This document shows positions 26,138-35,624 of a DNA stretch of 64,000 bases, piece after piece. The notes below the pieces were generated by a model. That model ran no database searches, was not told the origin of the DNA, and saw nothing but the letters and a program-made list of their open reading frames with translations. Within the stretch, counting starts at the first letter, position 1, and every line of letters begins with the position of its first letter. The translations under genes and the position numbers were made by a program. This DNA comes from an uncultured Blautia sp. (GTDB lineage: Bacteria; Bacillota; Clostridia; Lachnospirales; Lachnospiraceae), in the NCBI GenBank assembly GCA_902476765.1, contig CABSEJ010000002.1, positions 4,282 through 68,281 of the forward strand, written 5' to 3'.

Positions 26138-28363
26138 CTATGCATTAAAATCAAACTGTATAGATATCTTTCGAAATCCACTGTTTATCTCTATATATTT
26201 TTCCAGCGCATTTTTCAGCCGGACTAATATTTCTCTGTCTTGGTGGCGCATATAAAGCACCATGCGATACATGTCCTGGACTTTTGACACTGCTTCCGGA
26301 GCCGGCCCAATCAGCACCAAATCCTCTTTGGGATAGATTTTTTCTATAAATTTCCGGCAGTATTCCATAGCCTCTCTCAGATACTCTTCTTCCCCTGCGG
26401 CCCCCCGTATGGCAGCCATAGCCGCTTTAGGCGGATAATTCAACAGGCTTCTGTAAACTATTTCTTCCTCATAGAAAGCCTGGTAATCCTGAGCTGCTGC
26501 AGCTTTTATGCTGTAATGCTCCGGATGGTAGGTCTGAATCACCGCCTCCCCCGGACGCTGTCCTCTTCCGGAACGTCCTACTGCCTGGATAAGAAGCTGA
26601 AAGGTTTTCTCTGCTGCCCGGTAGTCGCCGCTGCACAGAGACAAATCCGCTGCCAACACCCCTACCAGGGTCACATGGGGAAAATCATGTCCTTTTACAA
26701 TCATCTGGGTGCCAATGAGAATGTCCGCCTCATGTCGGGAAAAAGCCGCCAGAATCCTTTCATGGTCGTTCTTTTTTCTGGTGGTATCTGCATCCATCCG
26801 CAGCACTCTGGCTCCCGGAAAGCTTTTTTGCACCAGACTTTCGATTTGCTGTGTCCCGGCCTTAAAGCCTCCGATATAGGGCGAGCCGCAGGAGGGACAA
26901 ACCTTTACATCCGGTCTTTCATAGCCGCAGTAGTGACAGATAAGCTTCCCGTTTCTGTGTGAAGTAAGAGATACGTCACAATGAGGACACTTCATCACAT
27001 GGCCGCAGGAACGGCAGGTGACAAAGCCGGTGTATCCTCTCCTGTTGAGAAACAAGATAATCTGCTCTTTCCGTCCAAGCCTTTCTCTGATTTTCTCTGT
27101 CAGCAGACTGCTGAAAATAGAACGGTTTCCTGTCTTTAGCTCTTCCCTCAAATCCACCACAGAAACCTGAGGCAGGGTTCTGCCCCCATATCTTCCTTCC
27201 AGCAGAACCAGCCGGTACTCCCCTGTCTGGGTTTTGTAATAACTTTCTACACTGGGAGATGCAGAGCCCATAACAACATAGGCACCCTCTGTCTTCCCTC
27301 TTTGGATGGCAGTCTCTCTGGCATGATAGCAAGGGGTTTTCTCACTTTTATAGGAACCTTCATGCTCCTCGTCTATGAGAATCAATCCCAGGTTGGGAAA
27401 TGGCGTAAACAGTGCAGACCGAGGGCCGATAACAATAGATGCCCGGCCTGACTTGGCTCTCTCAAACTGGTCAAACCGCTCTCCCTGGGACATCCTGGAA
27501 TGAATCAGGGACACGCAGTCTCCAAATCTGGCATAGAACCTGGACACATTCTGATAAGTAAGGGCTATCTCCGGAATCAGCAGGATTACCTGTTTTCCCC
27601 GGGCCAGCACTCTGTCCATCAATTCCATATATACCTCTGTCTTTCCGCTGCCTGTCACTCCCTTGATAAGACAGGGTCTTGGATTCTCTCTGGTCCACTC
27701 TTCCAAAATCTCCTTCACAGCCCGGCCCTGGTCCTGGTTCAGGCTGACTTTACGGGCTTTAGGCAATACTTCCGGAAGAGGCGTCCGAAAGAGGCGTTCC
27801 CTTTCCAACGCCACAAGACCTTCCTTTTCAAATCCCTGTATCACGGAAGAGGAAATCTTCAGTTCCTTCAGAGCCCGGCTGTATTCCAGACTTCCCTCCT
27901 CCATAAGAGCTTCCAAAAGCCTGGCCTTGGCTTTATAATGTTTTTTCTCGTACCGGGCCAAAAGCTCCTTACACTCCTCTTCCCCTGCCTTCAGACAGAG
28001 CAGCCGCTTCTCCTGGGCCGCTGACTTTTCTTTTACAGGCAGTACGGTTTTCAGCGCCTGGTTCATGGTTGAACCGTAGTTTCTGGCTATCCATCCTGCC
28101 AAGGCTATAAGCCGGGATTCAATGGGAATCCCCCGCTCCTCCACAGACTTGATGTCCTTGATTCTGGAAGGATCCAGCTTTGGTTCCTGAGAAATTCCTA
28201 TGATATACCCTGTAATTTCCCGCTTTCCCTTTCCAAAGGGTATCCGCACCAGACTTCCCAACACCGCCTTTTTCTCAAGCTGGGGGGGAATCCTGTATTG
28301 AAAGCTTTTATCTAATTTTTCCTGGGAAATGTCCACAATAATATCTGCGTAATAAACCTTCAT
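26138..28363 (-). CDS. priA: Primosomal replication-restart helicase PriA
   Basis: A 741-residue superfamily 2 helicase that reloads the replisome at stalled forks. The N-terminal DNA-binding domain is followed by GVTGSGKTEVYMEL (Walker A, about residue 240), IDEEHEGSYKS (DEEH box) and GSASPSVESY. A zinc-binding module of four CxxC pairs comes next (CRSCGHVMKCPHC ... CHYCGY ... CPSCG). The C-terminal helicase motifs are ILIGTQMIVKGHDFP and QAVGRSGRG. It begins 1 bp after murE ends, so the two are probably co-transcribed. Confidence 0.97.
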   Translation of the reverse strand: MKVYYADIIVDISQEKLDKSFQYRIPPQLEKKAVLGSLVRIPFGKGKREITGYIIGISQEPKLDPSRIKDIKSVEERGIPIESRLIALAGWIARNYGSTMNQALKTVLPVKEKSAAQEKRLLCLKAGEEECKELLARYEKKHYKAKARLLEALMEEGSLEYSRALKELKISSSVIQGFEKEGLVALERERLFRTPLPEVLPKARKVSLNQDQGRAVKEILEEWTRENPRPCLIKGVTGSGKTEVYMELMDRVLARGKQVILLIPEIALTYQNVSRFYARFGDCVSLIHSRMSQGERFDQFERAKSGRASIVIGPRSALFTPFPNLGLILIDEEHEGSYKSEKTPCYHARETAIQRGKTEGAYVVMGSASPSVESYYKTQTGEYRLVLLEGRYGGRTLPQVSVVDLREELKTGNRSIFSSLLTEKIRERLGRKEQIILFLNRRGYTGFVTCRSCGHVMKCPHCDVSLTSHRNGKLICHYCGYERPDVKVCPSCGSPYIGGFKAGTQQIESLVQKSFPGARVLRMDADTTRKKNDHERILAAFSRHEADILIGTQMIVKGHDFPHVTLVGVLAADLSLCSGDYRAAEKTFQLLIQAVGRSGRGQRPGEAVIQTYHPEHYSIKAAAAQDYQAFYEEEIVYRSLLNYPPKAAMAAIRGAAGEEEYLREAMEYCRKFIEKIYPKEDLVLIGPAPEAVSKVQDMYRMVLYMRHQDREILVRLKNALEKYIEINSGFRKISIQFDFNA

Positions 28364-29836
28364 TTATCCTCTTTTTTTATCTTCCTCCAGGATTTCCTGA
28401 ATCAGCACCCGCTCATCCATGGGATACTTCTTTCCCTTAATTTCCTGGTAATCCTCATGGCCTTTCCCTGCCAGAACAATAATGTCCCCTGGCTGTCCAT
28501 GATGAATAGCATAGGCAATAGCCTCTTTGCGGTCAATGATTTCCACATATTTTCCCTCTGTCCTGCCTATGCCTGTTTTAATATCGTTAATAATGGCCTG
28601 GGGATCTTCGTTTCTGGGATTATCTGACGTAATGATGGTTAAATCTGCCAGTTTTCCCGACACCTCTCCCATCTCATATCTGCGCAGTTTGGAACGGTTT
28701 CCGCCGCAGCCGAAAAGGCAGACCAGACGGTTCGGCCTATATTCCTTCAATGTCATCAGCAGACTTTCCAGGCTCATGGCATTGTGGGCATAGTCAATCA
28801 TCAGAGTAAACTCTTCTGAAACCTTCACCATTTCGATTCTGCCCTTTACCTTGGCATTTTTCAAGGCCCTCTGAATATTTTCTTCTGTTACTCCAAAATG
28901 ACGGCATACCGCAATAGCCGTGAGAGAATTATAAACGCTGAATTTTCCCGGCAAGTCAATTTCCACCGGAAAATCCATAAGACCTTTTACCTGATAGGCG
29001 ATTCCCAGAGTACCCTTTCCTGTTACCAAATGGGTATTTTCAGCCCGCAAATCTGCTTCCGGTGAAAATCCAAAGGTTTCCACCTGACAGGTATGCCCTT
29101 CCAGAAGTTTGTCTAAATGCTGGTCGTCTCCGTTAAAAATACCTATTTTACACTGCTGAAACAGCAGACTTTTACAGTGGAGATAATCCTGAAAATCTTT
29201 ATGCTCATTAGGTCCTATATGGTCCGGTTCAATATTGGTAAAAATACCGATATCAAAAACAAATCCAGCAGTACGGTGGAGCATCAGTCCCTGAGAGGAA
29301 ACCTCCATTACCACGCTGTCACACCCGGCCTCTGCCATCTGGGCAAAATACTGCTGCACCAGATAAGATTCCGGGGTGGTATTGGCCGCAGGTATATGCT
29401 CATCTCCGATAATGGTCTCAATGGTACCGATAAGCCCTGTCTTATGTCCTGCGTTTTCCAGAATAGATTTTACCAGGTATGTGGTGGTAGTTTTTCCCTT
29501 AGTTCCTGTAATACCTATTGTTTTCAGCTTTTCCGCCGGATGGTCAAACCAGGCCGCTGAAATACAGGCCATGGCATACCGGCTGTTCTCCACCTGAATC
29601 ACTGTCACCTCTTCCGGCACCTGTACCTTATCCTGTACAACCAGCACCGCAGCACCTTTTTCCGCTACTTCCCTGGCATAGGTATGGCCGTCGGACACGG
29701 CCCCTTTAATGCAAATAAAAAGAGAACCCTCTCCTGCCTTCCTGGAATCAAAAACAACTTCCCTGATTTCTCTATCTAAACTTCCCTGAAGGCATGTGTA
29801 TTCCAGATTCTCTAATAAATCTTTCAATTGTTTCAT
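28364..29836 (-). CDS. murE: UDP-MurNAc-tripeptide ligase MurE, meso-diaminopimelate type
   Basis: A 490-residue Mur ligase that adds the third residue to the peptidoglycan stem. It has DSRKAGEGSLFICIKG at the N terminus, IGITGTKGKTTTTYLVKSIL (ATP loop), MEVSSQGLMLHR, FTNIEPDHIGPNEH and MIDYAHNAMSLESLL. The substrate-specifying motif TSDNPRNEDP is the DNPR type associated with meso-diaminopimelate, not lysine. The gene heads the priA-def-fmt operon instead of standing in the dcw cluster. A weak promoter and one copy of the 97-bp repeat lie upstream. Confidence 0.96.
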   Translation of the reverse strand: MKQLKDLLENLEYTCLQGSLDREIREVVFDSRKAGEGSLFICIKGAVSDGHTYAREVAEKGAAVLVVQDKVQVPEEVTVIQVENSRYAMACISAAWFDHPAEKLKTIGITGTKGKTTTTYLVKSILENAGHKTGLIGTIETIIGDEHIPAANTTPESYLVQQYFAQMAEAGCDSVVMEVSSQGLMLHRTAGFVFDIGIFTNIEPDHIGPNEHKDFQDYLHCKSLLFQQCKIGIFNGDDQHLDKLLEGHTCQVETFGFSPEADLRAENTHLVTGKGTLGIAYQVKGLMDFPVEIDLPGKFSVYNSLTAIAVCRHFGVTEENIQRALKNAKVKGRIEMVKVSEEFTLMIDYAHNAMSLESLLMTLKEYRPNRLVCLFGCGGNRSKLRRYEMGEVSGKLADLTIITSDNPRNEDPQAIINDIKTGIGRTEGKYVEIIDRKEAIAYAIHHGQPGDIIVLAGKGHEDYQEIKGKKYPMDERVLIQEILEEDKKRG

Positions 29837-29876
29837 TTTTGTTCCCCTCCTTGGGCTTCGGGGGCTATGGCTATCT

Positions 29877-29904
29877 ATTTTATGTTTCCCGCCACAGCTC
29901 CCAA
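29877..29904 (-). promoter_or_regulatory. Possible murE promoter
   Basis: On the minus strand TTGGGA (29899-29904) and TAAAAT (29877-29882) are 16 bp apart, about 40 bp before the murE start, which has AAGGAGGGG ahead of it. The match is moderate. The upstream flank is repeat copy 1. Confidence 0.4.
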
Positions 29905-29915
29905 TTTCTCATATT

Positions 29916-30012
29916 GATGTTGGGGTCAAAAGGTATTTTGACCCCCTTTGATACCGGATTGCTCCGCACGGTGTGCTCCCGCAATCCTCAAAAACATTCA
30001 TAATTTGCTCAT
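29916..30012 (-). repeat. 97-bp dispersed intergenic repeat, copy 1
   Basis: Read on the minus strand, this segment is identical to 35726-35822 on the plus strand at 96 of 97 positions by eye. It contains two hairpins: GGATTGC...GCAATCC, and GGGGTCAAAA/TTTTGACCCC with a 4-base loop. It begins 2 bp after the dus stop and ends just before the murE promoter region. No open frame explains the conservation. Confidence 0.85.
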
Positions 30013-30014
30013 AT

Positions 30015-30971
30015 TTAGAATAACATAAAAAAAGTTGTGTCGCAATCTCTCTCCCGAAACAGTTCCTCCACAGCCTGCCTGTATTCCGTCAGCTTCTGGG
30101 CTTTTTTAATTTTTTTCAGATACTTTTTGCTGTCCGGAAACAAATCGCCCATGTAAAACCACAATTCTTTCATTTTAAAAAGAGTGCTTCTGTCTCCGCT
30201 CATAACCTGCTCATATTCGCTGCACAGGGCATCATGGAAAGCTTTCAGCTTTTCCTTGGTCAAATTCTCTTCTCCCTTCAGCTCCCGGATTAAACATGGA
30301 TTCCGCAGAAGTCCCCGGCCCAGCATCAGACTTTGTGTCTCTGGAAATTGTTCCGTAAATTCCCGGCACCGCTTCAGGGTAAACAAATCTCCGTTATAGC
30401 AAAGGGGACAATCCAGCTTCTGTCCTGCTTTTTGGAAGGCCTTCCAATCCGGCTGGTTTTTGTAATAATCCTTTAAAAGTCTGGGATGGATAATTAGCTC
30501 TTTCACCGGATATTTTTTGTAAATTTCCAGAAGTGTGTCAAACTCCTCCGGATTCTCTGTACCGATTCTGGTCTTAATGGAAATCTCTCCCTGAACATTT
30601 TCAAAAATTTCCGCCAGAAAGCGGTCTAATTTCTCCGGTTCCTCCAGAAATCCGGCTCCTTTTCCCTTGGACACTACAGTTCCTGACGGACAGCCCAGAT
30701 TTAAATTGATTTCTCTGTACCCATATTCCCAAAGCTCTCTGGCTGCCTGGCAGAACTCCTGGGCTTTGTTGGTGAGAATCTGGGGTACCAATCTGCAGCC
30801 CTCATTGTTTTCCGGAAGAATATCCCTCCTCTCCCTGGGAGTCATTACCTTTTTACTTCCCGGGGAAATGAAAGGAGAAAAATATTTATCTATCCCCGGA
30901 AAAAATCTATGATGTGTCCTTCTGAATATATAACCTGTTATGCCCTCCATAGGGGCAAAATAATATTCCAT
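30015..30971 (-). CDS. tRNA-dihydrouridine synthase family protein
   Basis: A 318-residue FMN-dependent TIM-barrel enzyme that reduces uridines in tRNA. It shows FAPMEGITGYIFRR at the N terminus, NLNLGCPSGTVVSKGKGAGFL (catalytic Cys in GCPS), ISIKTRIGTENPEEF, LIIHPRLLKDYYK and CYNGDLFT, then the phosphate-binding stretch LMLGRGLLRNP. A helical C-terminal domain follows. The sequence resembles the shorter Dus group seen in Clostridia; which tRNA position it modifies (DusA/B/C) is not decided. Monocistronic by appearance, with repeat copy 1 directly behind the stop. Confidence 0.88.
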   Translation of the reverse strand: MEYYFAPMEGITGYIFRRTHHRFFPGIDKYFSPFISPGSKKVMTPRERRDILPENNEGCRLVPQILTNKAQEFCQAARELWEYGYREINLNLGCPSGTVVSKGKGAGFLEEPEKLDRFLAEIFENVQGEISIKTRIGTENPEEFDTLLEIYKKYPVKELIIHPRLLKDYYKNQPDWKAFQKAGQKLDCPLCYNGDLFTLKRCREFTEQFPETQSLMLGRGLLRNPCLIRELKGEENLTKEKLKAFHDALCSEYEQVMSGDRSTLFKMKELWFYMGDLFPDSKKYLKKIKKAQKLTEYRQAVEELFRERDCDTTFFMLF

Positions 30972-31000
30972 ATCCTACTGCTCCTTATTATTCTTAAAGC

Positions 31001-31029
31001 ATTATACGCAAACTATCTGGTTTTCATAA
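31001..31029 (-). promoter_or_regulatory. Promoter of the dihydrouridine synthase gene
   Basis: TATAAT (31001-31006, minus strand) is a perfect -10, with a poor -35 (TTATGA, 31024-31029) at 17 bp. AAGGAG precedes the ATG at 30971. The -35 is weak, so this is tentative. Confidence 0.42.
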
Positions 31030-31057
31030 GGCTATGCCTGCGTCAGCAGACTTGGTT

Positions 31058-31892
31058 TTATGGTAAATTCTCCGGTAGTACATTATTTACGGAGTACCAC
31101 TTCTGGGTAGGCTGGGAAAAATATACCACAATAGTATTTCCCGTTTCCTTTACGCTGCCTTCTGCCGGCCAGACAGGCATATCTTCCGCTGCCTGCAGGG
31201 CTTCCTCCATCTGTTCAGCAGAAGCCGGAAGCAGCACATATCCCTGGGTCTCCATAAAATCCCACATCCGGTAATTATTCCCGTCATCCCATGCAAAAAG
31301 AGAACCGCCTATGGTTCCGGCCTTTTCTATGGGCAGCCACAACGGCTGTAACAAATAAACAGATATTAGCCTGATAAACGCTGAAAGACAAGACCAAAAG
31401 AAGAAGAGCCGGCAGCAGCTTTTGCCTTTTCTCATTCTCTGCCGGCAAAGCCAGCACAAAGGCAAATGCACAGCACAACATTCCAAGGGAAACCTGAAAA
31501 TTAAAATTAGAAAAATTCAGCATTTCTCCCGCCACGAAAGGAAGAGAAGAATAATACGCCAAAAAGAAAAATAAGGGCAGCTTTCTCGTTCTGCCTTCTC
31601 TTTTCCCATACAATCCAAAGCTGAAAACAACGGCCGAAGCATACCAGGCTGCCACAGCCAGAAAATCCCAGAGAAAAGGAATATATCTCCCGTTATCTGT
31701 AAGAAACAGATTCATCAGATAGACTCTGAATCTGCCTTGGAGCAGCCACAAAAGAGAAGGCTGGCTTTCCAAAATCCAGGTATCCTCATCTATCCCCACG
31801 GTATGGGTAGTCAGCATAAAGCCAAAACACAGCAGGGTAAAACAAAACCCGGCCAGAATTATCTTCCTATTTTTCTTATAATAATTTTTCAT
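31058..31892 (-). pseudogene. Decayed GtrII-type glucosyltransferase membrane protein
   Basis: Two fragments of one protein lie in different frames. The first (31892 to about 31330) begins with a membrane helix and contains VGIDEDTW, DNGRYIPFLWDFLAVAAWY and several membrane segments, typical of the N-terminal half of GtrII-family glucosyltransferases. The second (about 31310 to 31058) reads WDDGNNYRMWDFMETQGY and PVWPAEGSV, the family's usual C-terminal end. Intact members are around 500 residues; here only about 275 codons remain. The middle has therefore been lost by a deletion that also shifts the frame, near 31284-31330. The first frame stops at 31284. Such proteins add glucose to surface polymers or O-antigen-like glycans. 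Loss of function is inferred. Confidence 0.7.
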
Positions 31893-31927
31893 GTAAATAC
31901 CCCTCGCTTTTTCTTTTTACGAGGGGT

Positions 31928-31936
31928 ATTATACCA
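31928..31936 (-). promoter_or_regulatory. Extended -10 promoter of the decayed GtrII gene
   Basis: The minus strand reads TGGTATAAT, an extended -10 element, about 36 bp before the start codon. No clear -35 is seen. The -10 forms part of an 11-bp inverted repeat (31896-31906 with 31920-31930) whose other arm holds the AGGGG ribosome-binding sequence. Confidence 0.45.
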
Positions 31937-32007
31937 TGGGTTTCATCATTTCTCTATAAAAGATTTCTGTATCCTAAGCAATGATTTTTTATAAATAAGC
32001 TGGCAAT

Positions 32008-34659
32008 TTATTCGCTATCCCTCAATCTCTCCACCACGCTTTTTTTCTGGGTCTGGCTGTAAGCGGCCAGAGATATAAGAACAGCCAGACCAGCGCACAC
32101 AGGTATCATAATCAAGAATGGCTGTGCCGTATATCTGTATTGGAAGCACAATATGATATGATTCAGGGCGCCAACTATGGAATAGCCGGCCCAGCTTCCC
32201 AACAGAATGCTGATAACTGCAGAAATCAAAATATAGTACCCGCTTTCAAAAAGCAGCATTTTCTTTATCTGTACTTTAGTCATGCCTATACTCTGCATCA
32301 CTGCCAGCTCCTGTCTCCTGGAGAGAATTCCTGTCAGCATAGAATTGGCAAAATTCAGGATTCCAATCACTGCAATCACCAGGCAAAGGGCATATCCCAC
32401 TGTAGCCACTGCGTTGATTAACCCGGAAAATTCTTTGATAAGGCTATCCTTTGACAAATACCCCATAGAGGAATTAACCTCCTGGGTATAGCTCTTTAGA
32501 AAGGCTTCAAAACCTGGCCGATATTCCTCTTCCACCTGGAAGGACATGGCAAACATCTGGCTGCCCATTTTATCCTCTATATCCGAAAGGGGAACAACTG
32601 TTGTCAGGGCATTGGAGCTAAAACTATGTTTGTTCATACTAAAGGGAATTTCCTGAATTACCGCCATTACCTCATATTCCCGCTGCTCCAGATTGGTATA
32701 ATGCTGTCCAATGATTTCTCCCTCCTGGTTGTATTCCAGTACTGCCTGGGAGTCCTCTGTAAGAAAATTAAGAGTAATTTTTTCCCCGGGTTCGTACAGG
32801 GTGTCCTCTTCCTGGCAGTTTTCTGTTTCCTCCCACTGCTGTATCAGCACATAACCGCCCTGTTGAAATTTCTCCTCATCAATGGTTCCCTTCACTGCCT
32901 TCAGATTTTGCAAAAGCTCTTGTGAATACCCGTATCTGGTTTCTACTAAAGGAGCTTCTCCCTTTAAAACCTGCCGGATTCTGTCTTCTTCATATTCTGT
33001 GGTAAGCTTCCCCTGTTGATACATCTGTTCATATCGCTCCATCCCTTCTGCAGTCAGGTTATGGCTGGTGTAATCCACCCAGAGCTCACAGGCCCCGGTG
33101 ATGCCCGGCTGTTCCAGGGCTCCCTGCATATAAGCCTCATCTATGGAATATTCCAAGCTTATGGGGGAGCTTCTGGTAAAATTCACATTTCCTATCATAT
33201 AATCTCCCACCAGCCTGCTTTCCAGGTACTGGTCCATGCGGAAGCTGCCTACTAAGGTAGCCACCAGCGCCAGCAAAATCATACTCAAGGAAATAGAAGA
33301 AATCACAACCGCTGTCTTTTTCTTATTTCTTCCCAAATTAGCTAAAGCCATCCTGGAAAGCCTGGCCCCTCTCTTTCCTTTTTTCTTCCTCTTCCGCCTG
33401 CTTTTTCCCTCAGTATAGCGAAGAGCCTCCACAGGAGATACCCTTCCTGCGATTTTAGCAGGTGTTCTGCAGCTAATAAATACTGTTATTAGAGAAAATA
33501 CCCCGCCGAACACAAAAATCCAGGGGCTGAAATACAGGGCAGAGGTACCTTTATATCCTGTAACCGCTGACAGCATAGGAAGCAAAAGCTGCCCCAGAAT
33601 GAACCCCAGAAGTATACCCAGGGGAATTCCCAGAAGGGAAAGCCTGCCGGCCTGGCGATACACTATTTTTTTCAATTGGCGCCTGGTAGTCCCTACGGTC
33701 TTCAACAAACCATAAAACCGGATTTCTTTTAAAACGGAAAGCTGAAATATATTGTAGATAATCAGGTAACCCGTAATAAGGATAACCAAAAAAGCGCCCC
33801 CCAGAAGCACCATAGTTCCCACATCCATCCCCTCTGTTCTGGATGACATATAGGCCCAGTTCACGCCGTAATCCACAATCTCTTTTTCCTGTCCCTCTCT
33901 CTCCTGGTTTTCTCCCTCCGGCATATAGCCTGCATCCTCAATGATACTTTTTATCTTCTCTTCAATGTCTCTGGAATTCTCCAAAAACAGATTTCCATTT
34001 ACCAGTCCTATAGGCTGTCCGGTCTGCTCATAATTTTCCAGGAAATCCGCCTCTGTATAATCTGCCTTTAATGAATCCCAATATTCCATAGAAAGATAAA
34101 CTTGGCTGGCTTGGGAAATCTGGTCTCCCTCATACCAGCCGCAAAGGGTAAACTCCTGTACAATCTCTTGTCCCATAAAGGAAAAACGGATAGGTACCTT
34201 TTCCCCCAGCTTTGCCGGAATCTTAAGCTCCTTTAATACCAGAGTATCCACTACGATGTCTTCATAGTCCCTGGGAAAACTGCCTTCCTTAAGCTCCACA
34301 AAAGAGTTTTCCATTTCCTCCTGATTCTCCGCAATGCGAAGCTCACTCTGGCGCTGCCTGATATTTTCCGCCAATCCCAGAAAAATATTGTAGGTTGCAG
34401 ACTTGATACGGCTGTCCTTTATGATATTTTCATACTGCGCTAAAGTCACATGCTTCAGTCCGGCATGGAATCTGCCTCCCACTTCCCGCATGGTCTGTTC
34501 CTGCAGAATCTGCCCCATGCCAATCCCCATGGAAAATATGGCGGTAAACAACAGACTGGTAAGGCAGATAGCCAATATAGCAAAAAGATTTCTGGTCTTG
34601 TTTTTCTTCAGAATTCTGACGGAAAGTTTCTTTACTGCCTTTTGATTATTATTTCTCAT
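32008..34659 (-). CDS. ABC transporter permease, FtsX/MacB-like, two FtsX domains
   Basis: An 883-residue membrane protein. One membrane helix near residues 25-50 is followed by a large extracellular domain, then three membrane helices around residues 285-400 forming the first FtsX core. A basic linker (KSRRKRKKKGKRGARLS) leads to a second membrane helix, a second large extracellular domain and a C-terminal FtsX core with three helices (ILNFANSMLTGILSRRQELAVMQSIGMTKVQIKKM is the typical cytoplasmic loop). Together with the ATPase upstream it forms a type VII ABC system, which uses mechanotransmission or peptide handling. A neighbouring OmpR-type two-component system suggests a role in envelope stress or antimicrobial-peptide defence. 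The substrate is unknown. Confidence 0.85.
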   Translation of the reverse strand: MRNNNQKAVKKLSVRILKKNKTRNLFAILAICLTSLLFTAIFSMGIGMGQILQEQTMREVGGRFHAGLKHVTLAQYENIIKDSRIKSATYNIFLGLAENIRQRQSELRIAENQEEMENSFVELKEGSFPRDYEDIVVDTLVLKELKIPAKLGEKVPIRFSFMGQEIVQEFTLCGWYEGDQISQASQVYLSMEYWDSLKADYTEADFLENYEQTGQPIGLVNGNLFLENSRDIEEKIKSIIEDAGYMPEGENQEREGQEKEIVDYGVNWAYMSSRTEGMDVGTMVLLGGAFLVILITGYLIIYNIFQLSVLKEIRFYGLLKTVGTTRRQLKKIVYRQAGRLSLLGIPLGILLGFILGQLLLPMLSAVTGYKGTSALYFSPWIFVFGGVFSLITVFISCRTPAKIAGRVSPVEALRYTEGKSRRKRKKKGKRGARLSRMALANLGRNKKKTAVVISSISLSMILLALVATLVGSFRMDQYLESRLVGDYMIGNVNFTRSSPISLEYSIDEAYMQGALEQPGITGACELWVDYTSHNLTAEGMERYEQMYQQGKLTTEYEEDRIRQVLKGEAPLVETRYGYSQELLQNLKAVKGTIDEEKFQQGGYVLIQQWEETENCQEEDTLYEPGEKITLNFLTEDSQAVLEYNQEGEIIGQHYTNLEQREYEVMAVIQEIPFSMNKHSFSSNALTTVVPLSDIEDKMGSQMFAMSFQVEEEYRPGFEAFLKSYTQEVNSSMGYLSKDSLIKEFSGLINAVATVGYALCLVIAVIGILNFANSMLTGILSRRQELAVMQSIGMTKVQIKKMLLFESGYYILISAVISILLGSWAGYSIVGALNHIILCFQYRYTAQPFLIMIPVCAGLAVLISLAAYSQTQKKSVVERLRDSE

Positions 34660-34700
34660 ATCTCTACCTCCTGATGCCTACTGTACAATGAATCATACCC

Positions 34701-35366
34701 TCACTGCACTAACTTTCCATCTTCAATTCGAATAATCCTGTCGCAAAGCTGAGCCAGTTCCTGAGAGTGCGTAATCATTACAATAGTCTGAGAAAATTTA
34801 GAATTGGTCAGTTTAAACAGTCCCAGAACTTCCTGGGAGGTTTTAGAGTCCAGATTGCCTGTAGGTTCATCGGCCAAAATAATTGCCGGCTTAGCCGCCA
34901 TTGCCCGGGCAATAGCCACCCTCTGCTGCTGTCCTCCGGAAAGCTGGCTGGGAAGGTTATTTACCTTATCCCCAATTCCCAGAGTATCCAGAATCTGCCG
35001 GATATAATCCTCATCCGGAATTTCTCCGTCCAGCTCTATGGGGAGAACCACATTTTCATACACATTCAGCACAGGTACAAGATTATAGTTCTGAAATACA
35101 AAGCCAATGTTTCTTCTCCGAAATATGGTAAGCTTTGTCTCGTTCAGGCTGAAAATATCTTTGCCTCTCACCAGCACCTTTCCCTGAGTAGGATAATCCA
35201 GCCCTCCCAGCATATGCAGAAGCGTAGATTTTCCTGAACCGCTGGTGCCGGCCACCGCCACAAATTCTCCTTCTTCCACAGATAAATCCACACCGTCCAG
35301 AGCCTTTACCAGGCTGGCGTTTTTGCCATAATATTTCTTTAAATTCTCTGTTCTTAAGATTTCCAT
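34701..35366 (-). CDS. ABC transporter ATP-binding protein (LolD/MacB type)
   Basis: A 221-residue ATPase, the usual length for FtsX-type partners. Walker A is [18 protein letters not shown], the Q loop lies in [18 protein letters not shown], the signature is [15 protein letters not shown], Walker B is [15 protein letters not shown] and the switch His is in [10 protein letters not shown]. The start at 35366 has GGGAG 7 bases upstream; the longer frame to 35462 runs through the promoter and operator. The permease follows 41 bp later. The upstream region carries phased TGTCAG boxes that the neighbouring OmpR-type regulator may bind. Confidence 0.93.
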   Translation of the reverse strand: MEILRTENLKKYYGKNASLVKALDGVDLSVEEGEFVAVAGTSGSGKSTLLHMLGGLDYPTQGKVLVRGKDIFSLNETKLTIFRRRNIGFVFQNYNLVPVLNVYENVVLPIELDGEIPDEDYIRQILDTLGIGDKVNNLPSQLSGGQQQRVAIARAMAAKPAIILADEPTGNLDSKTSQEVLGLFKLTNSKFSQTIVMITHSQELAQLCDRIIRIEDGKLVQ

Positions 35367-35399
35367 AAGAACACTCCCTTCTGTCCTTTTCTCCACCTG

Positions 35400-35431
35400 A
35401 ATTAGAGTATCCCTGTTCAGATACTCTAATT
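35400..35431. repeat. Perfect 12-bp dyad over the transporter promoter
   Basis: AATTAGAGTATC (35400-35411) and GATACTCTAATT (35420-35431) are exact inverted repeats with an 8-base spacer. One arm contains the predicted -10 of the ABC transporter promoter, and the transcription start would fall in the spacer. This is more like an operator than an RNA hairpin, because one arm would lie upstream of the transcript. Confidence 0.7.
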
Positions 35432-35451
35432 GTACAAAATATTTCTGACAA
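35423..35451 (-). promoter_or_regulatory. Promoter of the FtsX-type ABC transporter
   Basis: On the minus strand TTGTCA (35446-35451) and TAGAGT (35423-35428) are 17 bp apart. The -35 overlaps the first TGTCAG box and the -10 lies in the 12-bp dyad. The start codon is about 57 bp downstream of the -10. Confidence 0.55.
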
Positions 35452-35483
35452 AGGCCTGACATTCTCTCCGGTTTTTTCTGACA
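35445..35483 (-). promoter_or_regulatory. Phased TGTCAG direct repeats, likely response-regulator sites
   Basis: On the minus strand TGTCAG occurs at 35445-35450, 35456-35461 and 35478-35483, that is at steps of 11 and 22 bp, one and two helical turns. An inverted copy (CTGACA on the minus strand) follows at 35488-35493. OmpR/PhoB-family regulators bind direct repeats with 11-bp spacing next to the -35, exactly this arrangement, and an OmpR-type regulator gene is the nearest upstream regulator. Confidence 0.6.
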
Positions 35484-35624
35484 TTTCTGTCAGGTTTCTA
35501 TAATCAAACCGAGCTGCAAGCACAAGGCAAATTACCTCCGGGGGCAGAAGAAGACAGCCTGGTCTGTGTTCCTTTGGCTGGTTGCTTGCGGGAATAAAGT
35601 CTATTTTAATTTTTTAAGATACCA

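Noticed and set aside
31896..31930. Hairpin hiding the ribosome-binding site of the GtrII-like gene, as in an RNA thermometer
   Set aside because: One arm contains the extended -10 promoter element, so it would not be part of the transcript; the gene is also broken.
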